Assembly: GCA_964390115.1 (NCBI GenBank)
Contig: CAYMGT010000001.1
Location: 1-57,474 of the forward strand
Origin: JAIPJA01 sp964390115
GTDB taxonomy: Bacteria > Patescibacteriota > Patescibacteriia > Patescibacteriales > UBA12465
Direction: 5' to 3'
Length of the DNA: 57,474 bases
Of the stretch, positions 14,853-22,681 are shown in pieces. Numbering within the stretch: the stretch's first letter is position 1; each line of letters opens with the position of its first letter. The notes beneath the pieces are model-generated. The model was not told the origin of the DNA and made no database searches. It was given only the letters and a program-made list of their open reading frames with translations. Position numbers and translations under genes: made by a program.

Positions 14853-17465
14853 CTATTTATAATCTTTTAATTTATTTACTTCTATTTCTAATTTTTTTAA
14901 TTTTTCCCTCTCTGCATCAACAACGGCAACAGGCGCTTTATTTACAAAATTTTTATTCTTTAGTCTTAGTTGTATATTACAAATTAAATTCTCTAAATTA
15001 TTAATTGCTTTGAGTCTCCTTTCAGCTTCTTTTTCTTTGTCTATAGCCCCAATTAAATATATCTCCATGTCTTCAAAAACTGTCTTAATCTCACCTTTTA
15101 TAGGTTTTCCTGATAATTCTAAATTTAGAGAAGAAATGCCGGTACGTAAATTTTTTATAATAACAACCTCTTCTTTTATTTGGTTCATGCTTTTGTGAGC
15201 GTAAATCAGAGTTTTAATTTTTTTAGCTGGATCAACTTTATTTTCACTTCTTGCTTCTCTTATTTTAATAATAATATTTCTTACCTTCTCTATAACTAAA
15301 CTAGCTTGTGTGAAATCATCAATATTCTTTGAACTTATAAGCTTAGAGGCAGGCCAAGCTGCTATCATAAGCAGTTTTCTTTGTTTCATTTCTTGCCAAA
15401 TTGCTTCGGAAACAAAAGGCATGAAAGGATGCCAAAGTTTTAATAAATTTTCTAAAATATAATTTAAAATTTCTCTTTTTTGTCCAGTTTTTTCAAATTT
15501 ACTAATTTCGATATACCAGTCAGCTAAATCATTCCAAGTAAAATTTCTTAATTTCTCCCCTGCCATTGAAAAACGGTAATTATCTAAATCTTCAGAAACT
15601 TGTAGAATAAGCTTGTCAAAAGTCAAAAATATCCATTTGTCAGAATTAGTAAATTTTTTAAAATCTATACTTTCCAACTTGTCTCTACCCACTACATCGA
15701 TAACGTATCTAGATACATTCCATAATTTATTTACAAAATTTTTGTAACTAGCTATTTTTTCTTCATCTAAACGAAAATCGTTTCCCGAAGTAGTACCAAT
15801 TAAAAGAGCTAATCTGGCTGAATCTGTGCCAAACTTGTCAATAATTTCAATTGGATCAATGCCATTGCCTTTAGATTTACTCATTTTTTTGCCGAATTTA
15901 TCCAAAACCATACCGTGTAGATAAACTGTTTCAAAGGGCACCTCAGATAAAGCAAACAGTGACATCATAACCATACGAGAAACCCATAGAGTTATAATCT
16001 CATAACCTGTCTCTAAAACCTGAGTAGGGTGATATTTTCTAAGTTCATCTTGCTTTAAATTATCTGGCCAACCTAAAGTAGAGAATGTCCACATACCTGA
16101 AGAAAACCAAGTATCTAGCGTATCCTCATCCTGCTTCCAGCCCTCTCCCTCAGGCGCTTTCTCACCTACATATATATCTTTTCCTCTATACCAAACAGGT
16201 ATTCTATGGCCAAACCAAATTTGACGAGAAATACACCAGTCATGTAAGTTCTCCATCCAATCCTTATATCTCTTTTCAAATCTATTTGGCACTATTTTTA
16301 TTGTTTTTTTCTCTACCACCTCTAAAGCTTTCTCTTTTAAAGACTTATTACTCAGACTAGGCAATTTTTTGTTAACTGAGATAAACCATTGTTTTGAAGG
16401 AAGTGGCTCAATTGGACTATCGCATCGATAACAAACTGATAAATTATTATCTATCTCTTCTTCTTTCTCAATTAAATTCAGTTTCATTAATTTAGAAACA
16501 ATCATTTCTCTGGCTTTTTTAACTGTTTTACCAGAATATTCATTCAGACCTTCTCTAATTTTAGCCTCTTCGTTAATAATTTTTATCGTCTCTAGTTTAT
16601 GTTTTTGAGCCATTTGCCAGTCAACTAAAGAATGTGCTGGAGTTACTCCCAAGGCTCCAGTGCCAAATTTAGAGTCCACGTGTCTATCGGCAATAATTTT
16701 TATTTTTAAATTTATACCAACAAAATTAACAGAAAAAGTCTGTCCAATATATTTTTGATATCTTTTGTCTTGAGGGTTAACTGCTACAGCCGTATCCCCT
16801 AATTTAGTTTCTGGCCTAGTAGTAGAAATAGAAAAAGGAAAATCATCGCTATATTTAAAAGTGTATAGTTTGGCTCTCTGTTCTTTATATTCAACCTCAT
16901 CGTCTGATAGAGTGGAGTGACAACGCGGGCACCAATTTACCACCCTCTCTCCCTTATAGATTATTCCTTGTTTGTACATGTCCACAAACATTTTCCGAAC
17001 CGCTTTTTGCCTTGGCTCATCTAAGGTAAAAGCTAAACGACTCCAATCTAAAGAAGCTCCCAACCTTTTAATTTGACTTAAAATTGTATTTTGAGTTTTT
17101 ATGGCAAAATCATTCACCTCCTTTAAAAATTTATCTCTACCTAAATCATGTCTATTTTTTCCAGTTTCCTTAAACAATCTCTTTTCTACTACATTTTGAG
17201 TAGCAATAGCGGCGTGATCAGTTCCTGGTATCCATAGGGCTCTATATCCTTTTAAGCGATGGTATCTAATAAGAAGATCCTCAATAGCTATAGTTGAGGC
17301 ATGACCCATGTGAAGCTTATCAGTAACATTAGGTGGTGGCAAAACAATTGTGTAGCTTAAAGCTGTCTCGGGTAAGTCTAAATTGTCAGGATTAAAATAT
17401 CCCGACTTAATCCATTTGTCATAAATATTTTTCTCGTATTTATTTGGTTGATAGGCTTTTTCCAT
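14853..17465 (-). CDS. valS: Valyl-tRNA synthetase
   Basis: This class Ia synthetase charges tRNA-Val and edits misactivated threonine. The chosen start gives 870 residues, the usual length. HMGH at 52-55 and KMSKS at about 525 mark the catalytic core. The editing domain lies between them (STTRPETKLGDTAVAV), and a C-terminal coiled-coil arm is present. An upstream in-frame ATG at 17573 would add 36 residues (Ile/Tyr-rich) that do not resemble the family. A -10-like TATAAT near 17508 also lies inside that extension, so I prefer the ATG at 17465. It heads the valS-membrane protein-pheS-pheT group. Confidence 0.95.
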   Translation of the reverse strand: MEKAYQPNKYEKNIYDKWIKSGYFNPDNLDLPETALSYTIVLPPPNVTDKLHMGHASTIAIEDLLIRYHRLKGYRALWIPGTDHAAIATQNVVEKRLFKETGKNRHDLGRDKFLKEVNDFAIKTQNTILSQIKRLGASLDWSRLAFTLDEPRQKAVRKMFVDMYKQGIIYKGERVVNWCPRCHSTLSDDEVEYKEQRAKLYTFKYSDDFPFSISTTRPETKLGDTAVAVNPQDKRYQKYIGQTFSVNFVGINLKIKIIADRHVDSKFGTGALGVTPAHSLVDWQMAQKHKLETIKIINEEAKIREGLNEYSGKTVKKAREMIVSKLMKLNLIEKEEEIDNNLSVCYRCDSPIEPLPSKQWFISVNKKLPSLSNKSLKEKALEVVEKKTIKIVPNRFEKRYKDWMENLHDWCISRQIWFGHRIPVWYRGKDIYVGEKAPEGEGWKQDEDTLDTWFSSGMWTFSTLGWPDNLKQDELRKYHPTQVLETGYEIITLWVSRMVMMSLFALSEVPFETVYLHGMVLDKFGKKMSKSKGNGIDPIEIIDKFGTDSARLALLIGTTSGNDFRLDEEKIASYKNFVNKLWNVSRYVIDVVGRDKLESIDFKKFTNSDKWIFLTFDKLILQVSEDLDNYRFSMAGEKLRNFTWNDLADWYIEISKFEKTGQKREILNYILENLLKLWHPFMPFVSEAIWQEMKQRKLLMIAAWPASKLISSKNIDDFTQASLVIEKVRNIIIKIREARSENKVDPAKKIKTLIYAHKSMNQIKEEVVIIKNLRTGISSLNLELSGKPIKGEIKTVFEDMEIYLIGAIDKEKEAERRLKAINNLENLICNIQLRLKNKNFVNKAPVAVVDAEREKLKKLEIEVNKLKDYK

Positions 17466-17524
17466 ACTACTTAGCCTAACAAAAAATAGTTTCTCTGGCA
17501 AGCTATTATAATAAATATAGTTGC

Positions 17525-17553
17525 TTGACACTGCTCTATATATAATATATATT
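17525..17553 (+). promoter_or_regulatory. Promoter of DHH-family gene
   Basis: TTGACA (17525-17530), a 17-nt spacer and TATATT (17548-17553) predict a start near 17560, 28 nt before the ATG at 17588. The region is divergent with valS. Confidence 0.6.
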
Positions 17554-17587
17554 ATATTAATTAACTTAAACATAATCTATAATTTTA

Positions 17588-18757
17588 ATGCTTGAAATAG
17601 AAGAACAGATTTTGCGACAAATTGAAAAATCAGAAAACATATTGATTACTTTTCCGGTAGATTGGAATGGAGATGCTATTGCTAGCTCTCTGGCTTTATT
17701 TTTATATTTAAAAAAATTAAACAAAAAAGTTGTTTTAGCTGCCGACAAATCTTTATCGGATCAATCTGAAGAAATATCATCAGCTAAAATTTTTTCTTTT
17801 CTACCTGAAATATCTAAGATAAAAAATGATTTAGATAGTGTTAGAAAATTTATTGTCAGTTTAGATATTAAGAACGCTAAAGTGGATAAAATAAAATACA
17901 CTTTAGAGAAGGATAAGCTAAATTTTATAATTTCACCCAAAGAAGGTTTTTTTTCTTCTAAAGATATTAGTTCACAAAGTAGTGGTTTTCGCTATGACTT
18001 AATTATAACCATAAATGCAACAGATTTAGAATCCTTAGGAAAAATTTATGATAATAATATAGAATTTTTCTATAAAACATCTATAATAAACATTGATCAC
18101 CAAGCTAGTAATGAGGAATTTGGACAAATTAATTTAATTGATTTAAACTCAGTAGCTACAGCAGAAATAATATTTTCTCTTTTAAAAGAAAGGTCTACTG
18201 ATAATATTAATGAAGACATTGCTACTTGTCTGCTAGCTGGAATTATTTATAACAGTAAGAGTTTTAAAACACCAAACTTAACACCAAAAACTCTGTTATC
18301 AACTTCTCAACTTATAAACCTTGGGGCTAGACGAGAAGAAATTATTAACGAATTATATAGATCACGAAGCCTTGAGTCTCTCAAATTATGGGGGAAAGTT
18401 CTTAGTAATTTAATTTCTTTAGATAACAATCATATTATTTACTCCCACTTATCTCAAGAAGATTTTAGCCAAACTAACACTGAGTCAAACCATCTTCTTT
18501 CAGTAGTTGACGAATTAATAGCTAATATACCAAGTGCTAAAATTATAGCTATTTTTTACCCTCACCCTAAGCATAAGGAACGAACTAATTTCTTTCTTTA
18601 CTCAGTAAAAAATATAAATTCTTTAGAAATTGCCAAAGAATACGAACCTCAGGGAACACAAAAAATTATACAAGGAAAAATTAATAAAAATCTAGAAGAA
18701 GCTCAAAAAGAAATTCTAAATACAATAAAAAATAAACTTGCGCAAATACCTATATAA
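17588..18757 (+). CDS. DHH-family phosphoesterase-like protein with lost metal ligands
   Basis: This 389-residue protein has the layout of NrnA/RecJ-type DHH-DHHA1 phosphoesterases, which cut nanoRNA, pAp or cyclic dinucleotides. The fold signatures are there, but the catalytic residues are not. The first motif, normally H-x-N-P-D-G-D-A, reads PVDWNGDA (residues 23-30), so the His and the first Asp are gone. The DHH motif reads DHQ in NIDHQASN. The T-D-T-G motif reads YNSKSF. The DHHA1 part follows. It is therefore probably catalytically dead and may bind nucleotides or RNA as a structural or regulatory protein (inference). Its own promoter lies upstream; tRNA-Ile and tRNA-Val follow. Confidence 0.82.
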   Translation: MLEIEEQILRQIEKSENILITFPVDWNGDAIASSLALFLYLKKLNKKVVLAADKSLSDQSEEISSAKIFSFLPEISKIKNDLDSVRKFIVSLDIKNAKVDKIKYTLEKDKLNFIISPKEGFFSSKDISSQSSGFRYDLIITINATDLESLGKIYDNNIEFFYKTSIINIDHQASNEEFGQINLIDLNSVATAEIIFSLLKERSTDNINEDIATCLLAGIIYNSKSFKTPNLTPKTLLSTSQLINLGARREEIINELYRSRSLESLKLWGKVLSNLISLDNNHIIYSHLSQEDFSQTNTESNHLLSVVDELIANIPSAKIIAIFYPHPKHKERTNFFLYSVKNINSLEIAKEYEPQGTQKIIQGKINKNLEEAQKEILNTIKNKLAQIPI

Positions 18758-18781
18758 TGATAAATTATATTTGTAAATTTA

Positions 18782-18854
18782 GCGCCTATAGCTCAGGGGT
18801 TAGAGCACTGCTCTTATAAAGCAGGGGTCGATGGTTCAATTCCATCTAGGCGCA
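18782..18854 (+). tRNA. tRNA-Ile(UAU)
   Basis: The cloverleaf is clean: acceptor GCGCCTA/TAGGCGC, D-stem GCTC/GAGC, anticodon stem CTGCT/AGCAG with loop C-T-TAT-A-A, T-arm GATGG-TTCAATT-CCATC, and discriminator A. CCA is not encoded. Anticodon UAU pairs directly with the isoleucine codon AUA. Most bacteria instead use a CAU tRNA modified to lysidine by TilS. Confidence 0.93.
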
Positions 18855-18859
18855 CTGCC

Positions 18860-18889
18860 AAAAAAACTCTTGATCATAAAGAGTTTTTT
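18860..18889 (+). terminator. Terminator after tRNA-Ile
   Basis: AAAAAACTCTT pairs with AAGAGTTTTTT around a 7-nt loop, ending in a T-run. Confidence 0.85.
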
Positions 18890-18951
18890 ATTACCCTAAA
18901 CCTATTATTATTTATTTACTTTTTTATCTAAAAGTGCTAATTTTAAATTAG

Positions 18952-19025
18952 GGGTTTATAGCTCAGTTGGTTAGAGTGCTACGTTGACATCGTAGAGGTC
19001 CCCTGTTCGAGTCAGGGTAAACCCA
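18952..19025 (+). tRNA. tRNA-Val(GAC)
   Basis: Acceptor GGGTTTA/TAAACCC, D-stem GCTC/GAGT, anticodon stem CTACG/CGTAG with loop T-T-GAC-A-T, T-arm CCCTG-TTCGAGT-CAGGG, and discriminator A. CCA is not encoded. It reads GUC and GUU. Confidence 0.95.
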
Positions 19026-19047
19026 CTTTTAAAAACTTAATTTATCT

Positions 19048-19446
19048 ATGCAAAATAAAATTATAGATACTAGCCATATAAAAGAAGATAAATGGTTGGA
19101 ACAAAATTATAACAAAGAAGGACAGTTAGCTATTGATGTTTATGAAACTGATCTAATTATTATTATAAAATCTACTATCGCTGGAGTAAATCCTGAAGAT
19201 TTAAACATATCACTCAGTAATGATATGCTAACAATTAAAGGTAAACGGGATTTAAATTTACCCGAGGAATTAAATGATGATAATTGCCTCTACCAAGAAT
19301 GCTATTGGGGACGATTTTCCAGATCAATAATTTTACCAACCGAAATAAATGAAAGCACTATTGACGCCACTTTAGAAGATGGTGTTTTAACAATAATCTT
19401 ACATAAACTAAAAAAACCTGAAAGAATAGAAGTTAAAGTAAAATAA
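19048..19446 (+). CDS. Small heat-shock protein (Hsp20/alpha-crystallin)
   Basis: This is an ATP-independent holdase chaperone of 132 residues. The alpha-crystallin domain covers about residues 27-120, with the pattern LAIDVYETD..IIIKSTIAGV and the closing G-V-L-T-I motif (GVLTIILHK). The N-terminal arm is short and the C-terminal tail has E-V-K-V-K instead of a clear I-x-I anchor. It is followed after 4 nt by a small gene and then by the VanW gene, so these three may be co-transcribed. Confidence 0.92.
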   Translation: MQNKIIDTSHIKEDKWLEQNYNKEGQLAIDVYETDLIIIIKSTIAGVNPEDLNISLSNDMLTIKGKRDLNLPEELNDDNCLYQECYWGRFSRSIILPTEINESTIDATLEDGVLTIILHKLKKPERIEVKVK

Positions 19447-19450
19447 TTTT

Positions 19451-19663
19451 ATGAATTTAATTTTTACCCTAGATAAAATAGAAAAAGATCAAGCTTTTCT
19501 ATCTAACCACGATAACGAAAGTTTAAAAATAAATACAAAAAATTTACCAGAAAATTTAAAAATTGAGGACAAACTTTTATTACACTTGGAACCTGTATCT
19601 AATTCAAATAACGAAAGTTTAGCAAAAAAAATATTAAATTCGGCTTTAAAAGCTGACAATTAG
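19451..19663 (+). CDS. Small DUF3006-like protein
   Basis: This 70-residue soluble protein shows a short all-beta pattern: FTLDKIEKDQAFLSNHDNES, then I-N-T-K-N-L-P-E-N, then D-K-L-L-L-H-L. The order (strand, D/E-x-x-x-A, 'LP' loop, 'GD'-like turn) resembles DUF3006 proteins, but the similarity is weak. It is packed between hsp20 and the VanW gene with 4- and 5-nt spacers, which supports it being a real gene. Function unknown. Confidence 0.7.
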   Translation: MNLIFTLDKIEKDQAFLSNHDNESLKINTKNLPENLKIEDKLLLHLEPVSNSNNESLAKKILNSALKADN

Positions 19664-19668
19664 CTATA

Positions 19669-21507
19669 ATGAAGCAATTGAGTCAAAAACAATGGATAGG
19701 TCTTTTAATTATAGCGACAATGATAGTCGCTTATTTTAGTTTAGAGATAATCTACCATAACAGAGTTTATCCTGGAGTAAAACTAGGAAATATTAAAGTC
19801 AGCGGTCTAAATAAAGCCGAACTGGATATTATTTTAAATAATAAAATTTCAAATTTTGAAAAAAATGGCCTTACTTTCTATTATCAAGGAAATAAAACAA
19901 TCATACAGCCTAAAACCCTATCTTTTGATCCAGATTTATCTCACTCGCTAATTGATTTTAATTTTAAAAAAACTAGTTTAAAAGCAATAAATTGGGGGCG
20001 AGAAGGTAATTTAAAAGATAAAATTAGCCAAAGGCTTATAGCCTTATTTCAAGGCAAAACAATCATTTTAAGTTATAATTTAAAAGAAGAGGAGATAATA
20101 AAATTGCTTCGAGAGAACTATAATAATTTAGAATTTCCAGCTCAAAACGCTGAACTTGAAATTATAATAAACGATACAAAAAGACAAATAAATATAAAAC
20201 CTGAAAAATTAGGAAAAGTAATAAAATATGAAAATGCTTTAGATCAGCTAAAATTTAATTTAGATAATCTAAGAGATGAACATATTACTTTAAAAGATAA
20301 AACTAATTATCCAAGTATATATAAAGAAGAAACTGTTAACCTGGATACTAAAATTGCAGAAATATTAAATAAAACACCTCTTAATTTATCTTCAGCTAAT
20401 AAACAGTGGCAGATAAATGAATATCTTTTAGCCACTTGGTTAACTTTAAAAAAAATAAATAATAATATTAAAATTGATTTAAATGAAGAAAAAATCTCCG
20501 ACTATTTACAAGATGAGATTGCTCCCAACATAGATAGAAAACCTGTAAAAGCTGAATTTACTATTGAAGATGACAAAGTAACCTCTTTCCAAATTGCTGA
20601 AAAGGGTATGAAATTAATAATAGATAGTAATATAGAAAAAATTATAGAAGAACTTTTACAAACTAATGAAAAAAATATTCCTTTAATAGTCTCTGAAATA
20701 GCTTATCAAACATCAAATAATTTAGACTTAGGTATAAAAGAAGTAATTGGAACAGGGCATTCTAATTTTTCCGGTTCTTCAGCTAGTAGAAGAACGAATA
20801 TTGAAGTTGGGGCGGAAACTCTAAACGGAATGCTTATAAAGCCTGGACAAGAATTCTCTTTAGTTGAGTCTCTTGGCGATATAGATGCCCAAGCTGGTTA
20901 CCTGCCAGAGTTGGTTATAAAAGGTAATGAGACTATTGCTGAATATGGGGGAGGACTTTGCCAAATTGGTACCACTGTTTTTAGAACTGCTCTAGCTACA
21001 GGGTTACCAATAACAGACAGAAGAAATCATTCCTACCGAGTCTCCTACTATGAACCCGCTGGTACAGATGCTACTATATATGATCCCACACCCGATTTTA
21101 AATTCATAAATGACACTTCTAATTACATAATGATTCAATACAGAATAGAAAACAATGATATATACTTTGATTTTTGGGGCACATCAGACAACAGAATCGC
21201 TAGCACCACTTATCCAACTATATACAATATCACAGCGCCTCCGTCAACTAAATATATAGAGACAGATACTTTAGCTCCTAAAAAAATAAAATGCACCGAA
21301 AGAGCTCACAATGGAGCGGATGCATTTTTTGACTATACAGTAACTTATCCCGAAACTAATGAAAAAATTGCGGAAATTAAAGAAAAAAGATTCTACTCTC
21401 ATTATGTCCCTTGGCAAGAAGTTTGTTTAATCGGTAAAGAAGAAGCTTCAACTAGTACTGAGATAATTATTGAAAATAAACCAGAGACGGAAATTTCATC
21501 GGAATAA
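19669..21507 (+). CDS. VanW-family membrane-anchored cell-wall protein
   Basis: This 612-residue protein has a single N-terminal membrane segment (about 11-28). One or two PG_binding_4-like domains (about 40-340, with L-x-F-D-P and I-x-P-x-K/L motifs) are followed by a VanW domain (about 365-510). The VanW part shows N-F-S-G-S-S-A-S-R-x-x-N, P-G-Q-E-F-S-L, YGGGLCQ-I-G-T and N-H-S-Y-R-V. These match the family seen in vancomycin-resistance clusters and in YoaR-like wall proteins. The Cys in GGGLCQ is conserved in the family. It is likely external and acting on peptidoglycan; the reaction is not established. The C-terminus is Glu/Thr-rich. Confidence 0.9.
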   Translation: MKQLSQKQWIGLLIIATMIVAYFSLEIIYHNRVYPGVKLGNIKVSGLNKAELDIILNNKISNFEKNGLTFYYQGNKTIIQPKTLSFDPDLSHSLIDFNFKKTSLKAINWGREGNLKDKISQRLIALFQGKTIILSYNLKEEEIIKLLRENYNNLEFPAQNAELEIIINDTKRQINIKPEKLGKVIKYENALDQLKFNLDNLRDEHITLKDKTNYPSIYKEETVNLDTKIAEILNKTPLNLSSANKQWQINEYLLATWLTLKKINNNIKIDLNEEKISDYLQDEIAPNIDRKPVKAEFTIEDDKVTSFQIAEKGMKLIIDSNIEKIIEELLQTNEKNIPLIVSEIAYQTSNNLDLGIKEVIGTGHSNFSGSSASRRTNIEVGAETLNGMLIKPGQEFSLVESLGDIDAQAGYLPELVIKGNETIAEYGGGLCQIGTTVFRTALATGLPITDRRNHSYRVSYYEPAGTDATIYDPTPDFKFINDTSNYIMIQYRIENNDIYFDFWGTSDNRIASTTYPTIYNITAPPSTKYIETDTLAPKKIKCTERAHNGADAFFDYTVTYPETNEKIAEIKEKRFYSHYVPWQEVCLIGKEEASTSTEIIIENKPETEISSE

Positions 21508-21511
21508 TAAC

Positions 21512-21656
21512 AAAAAAGATCATCTCTAACGGGCTAGGCAAGAAAACCATCTCTAGGTGTTTTTAAGCCTAAGCCTAAAAATCCTCAGAAAATGACCTCC
21601 CCATGCTTGTCGTGTGCCTGACCCGTTACAAATGACCTTTCTTTCTTTATTCACAT
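21512..21656 (-). ncRNA. Orphan structured RNA 3 (~145 nt), perfect consensus promoter
   Basis: This RNA candidate lies between two convergent genes. On the minus strand AAAGGUCAU (21640-21632) pairs with AUGAUCUUU (21523-21515). After a 3-nt internal loop, UAACGGGUCAGGCA (21628-21615) pairs with UGCCUAGCCCGUUA (21540-21527), broken by one C-A mismatch. An inner hairpin UUUUUAGGC-UUAG-GCUUAAAAA has a G-U pair that would be an A-C clash on the plus strand. Six Us end the outer helix. The promoter is TTGACA-17-TATAAT. No reading frame is present. The rod shape and size would suit an SRP (4.5S) RNA, but the domain IV loop and GGAAGxAGCA-type motif are absent, so I leave it unnamed. Confidence 0.72.
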
Positions 21657-21662
21657 CAATGA

Positions 21663-21691
21663 ATTATAGCAAATGAAAATAGACTTGTCAA
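21663..21691 (-). promoter_or_regulatory. Perfect sigma70 consensus promoter for orphan RNA 3
   Basis: On the minus strand TTGACA (21691-21686), exactly 17 nt of spacer and TATAAT (21668-21663) match consensus at all 12 positions. The start is expected near 21656. No protein gene lies downstream on this strand, only the RNA. Confidence 0.85.
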
Positions 21692-21723
21692 CAGTTTCCA
21701 CTTATACTGTAAAATAACTCAAT

Positions 21724-22536
21724 TTAAAGATTAAAAACCACATCTTTTTTATTTTCTGTGCTTTTTATTTTAATACCCTCTTTCTCAACTCTTAAAACTG
21801 TTTCTTTACCAGGAAAGCCGTATCTATTGGCTTTTCCCACCGTAAAAACAATAACCCCTGGATTAACTTGTCTCAAAAAAGACAAAGAATTAGAATATTT
21901 TGACCCATGATGACAAGCTTTCAAAACATCAGCTGATAAATTTTTTTTATGAGTTATCAAGAGTTTTTCCACAGCCTCAGTTATATCACCTGTAAAAAGA
22001 AATGATAAATTTTTACAATTAAATTTAGCTACGATTGAAAGATCATTTAAATCAGATTTATCACTTATTTCTTTAAAGGGCCATAAAAAATTTAAATTAC
22101 AATTTTCTATTAATAGGCTATTTACATCTAAAATATTTATCATTTCTACTTCTGCTGTGCTGAGAGTTAAAATCATCTCTCTGTAGGCAATATCTGTAAA
22201 GTTATGATGATAGTAATATATTTTTTTTACCTTATATCGTCTAATTACTTCAGCCAAACCAATGAAATGATCATGATGAGCATGGCTTAAAATAATAACA
22301 TCCAATGTTCTATTTAAGAATGGTAAATTTCTATCTAATCCTTTTATAACCTCCCAATCGGGTCCACCATCAATTAAAATATTATTTCCTGCTACTGACA
22401 ATAAAACCGCATCACCTTGTCCCACTGACAGAAAAACCACTTTATCTTTTGAAAAAACTAATTCTAATATAAAATATACTATAATTGTAGATAATATTAA
22501 TAATAAAAGAATTATTTTCTTTTTAATTGTCGCCAT
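21724..22536 (-). CDS. ComEC-like metallo-beta-lactamase-fold hydrolase, membrane anchored
   Basis: This 270-residue protein has one N-terminal membrane segment (about 7-27) and a metallo-beta-lactamase domain of the ComEC/Rec2 C-terminal type. The domain starts VVFLSVGQGDAVLL, with D-G-G at about 57 and the metal motif SHAHHDH at 84-90. Further conserved blocks are LLFTGDI, KACHHGSKYSNS and VGKANRYGFPG. In ComEC this domain is fused to a competence channel; here it stands alone, which is common. It may be an external nuclease or phosphoesterase (inference). It is 145 nt downstream of glyS. Confidence 0.88.
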   Translation of the reverse strand: MATIKKKIILLLLILSTIIVYFILELVFSKDKVVFLSVGQGDAVLLSVAGNNILIDGGPDWEVIKGLDRNLPFLNRTLDVIILSHAHHDHFIGLAEVIRRYKVKKIYYYHHNFTDIAYREMILTLSTAEVEMINILDVNSLLIENCNLNFLWPFKEISDKSDLNDLSIVAKFNCKNLSFLFTGDITEAVEKLLITHKKNLSADVLKACHHGSKYSNSLSFLRQVNPGVIVFTVGKANRYGFPGKETVLRVEKEGIKIKSTENKKDVVFNL

Positions 22537-22681
22537 GTTTAATACTCTAGCCTTAATACACTGAAGAAAAAATAAAGTTTATAAAAAATTAAGCAAAATT
22601 AGTAAAAAATCCCAACAATTCTTGGTTAAATACAAGTAGATTTATAAATATGTTTAGAAAATAATAATCCAAAACCTCATT

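Noticed and set aside
17466..17573. N-terminal extension of valyl-tRNA synthetase from the ATG at 17573
   Set aside because: The 36 extra residues are unlike the family and overlap the probable promoter; the ATG at 17465 begins the normal protein.
21512..21656. Naming orphan RNA 3 as SRP (4.5S) RNA
   Set aside because: Size and rod shape fit, and a GUCAGG...AAGCA pair of strings is present, but the helix and tetraloop between them do not form. Evidence is too weak to name it.
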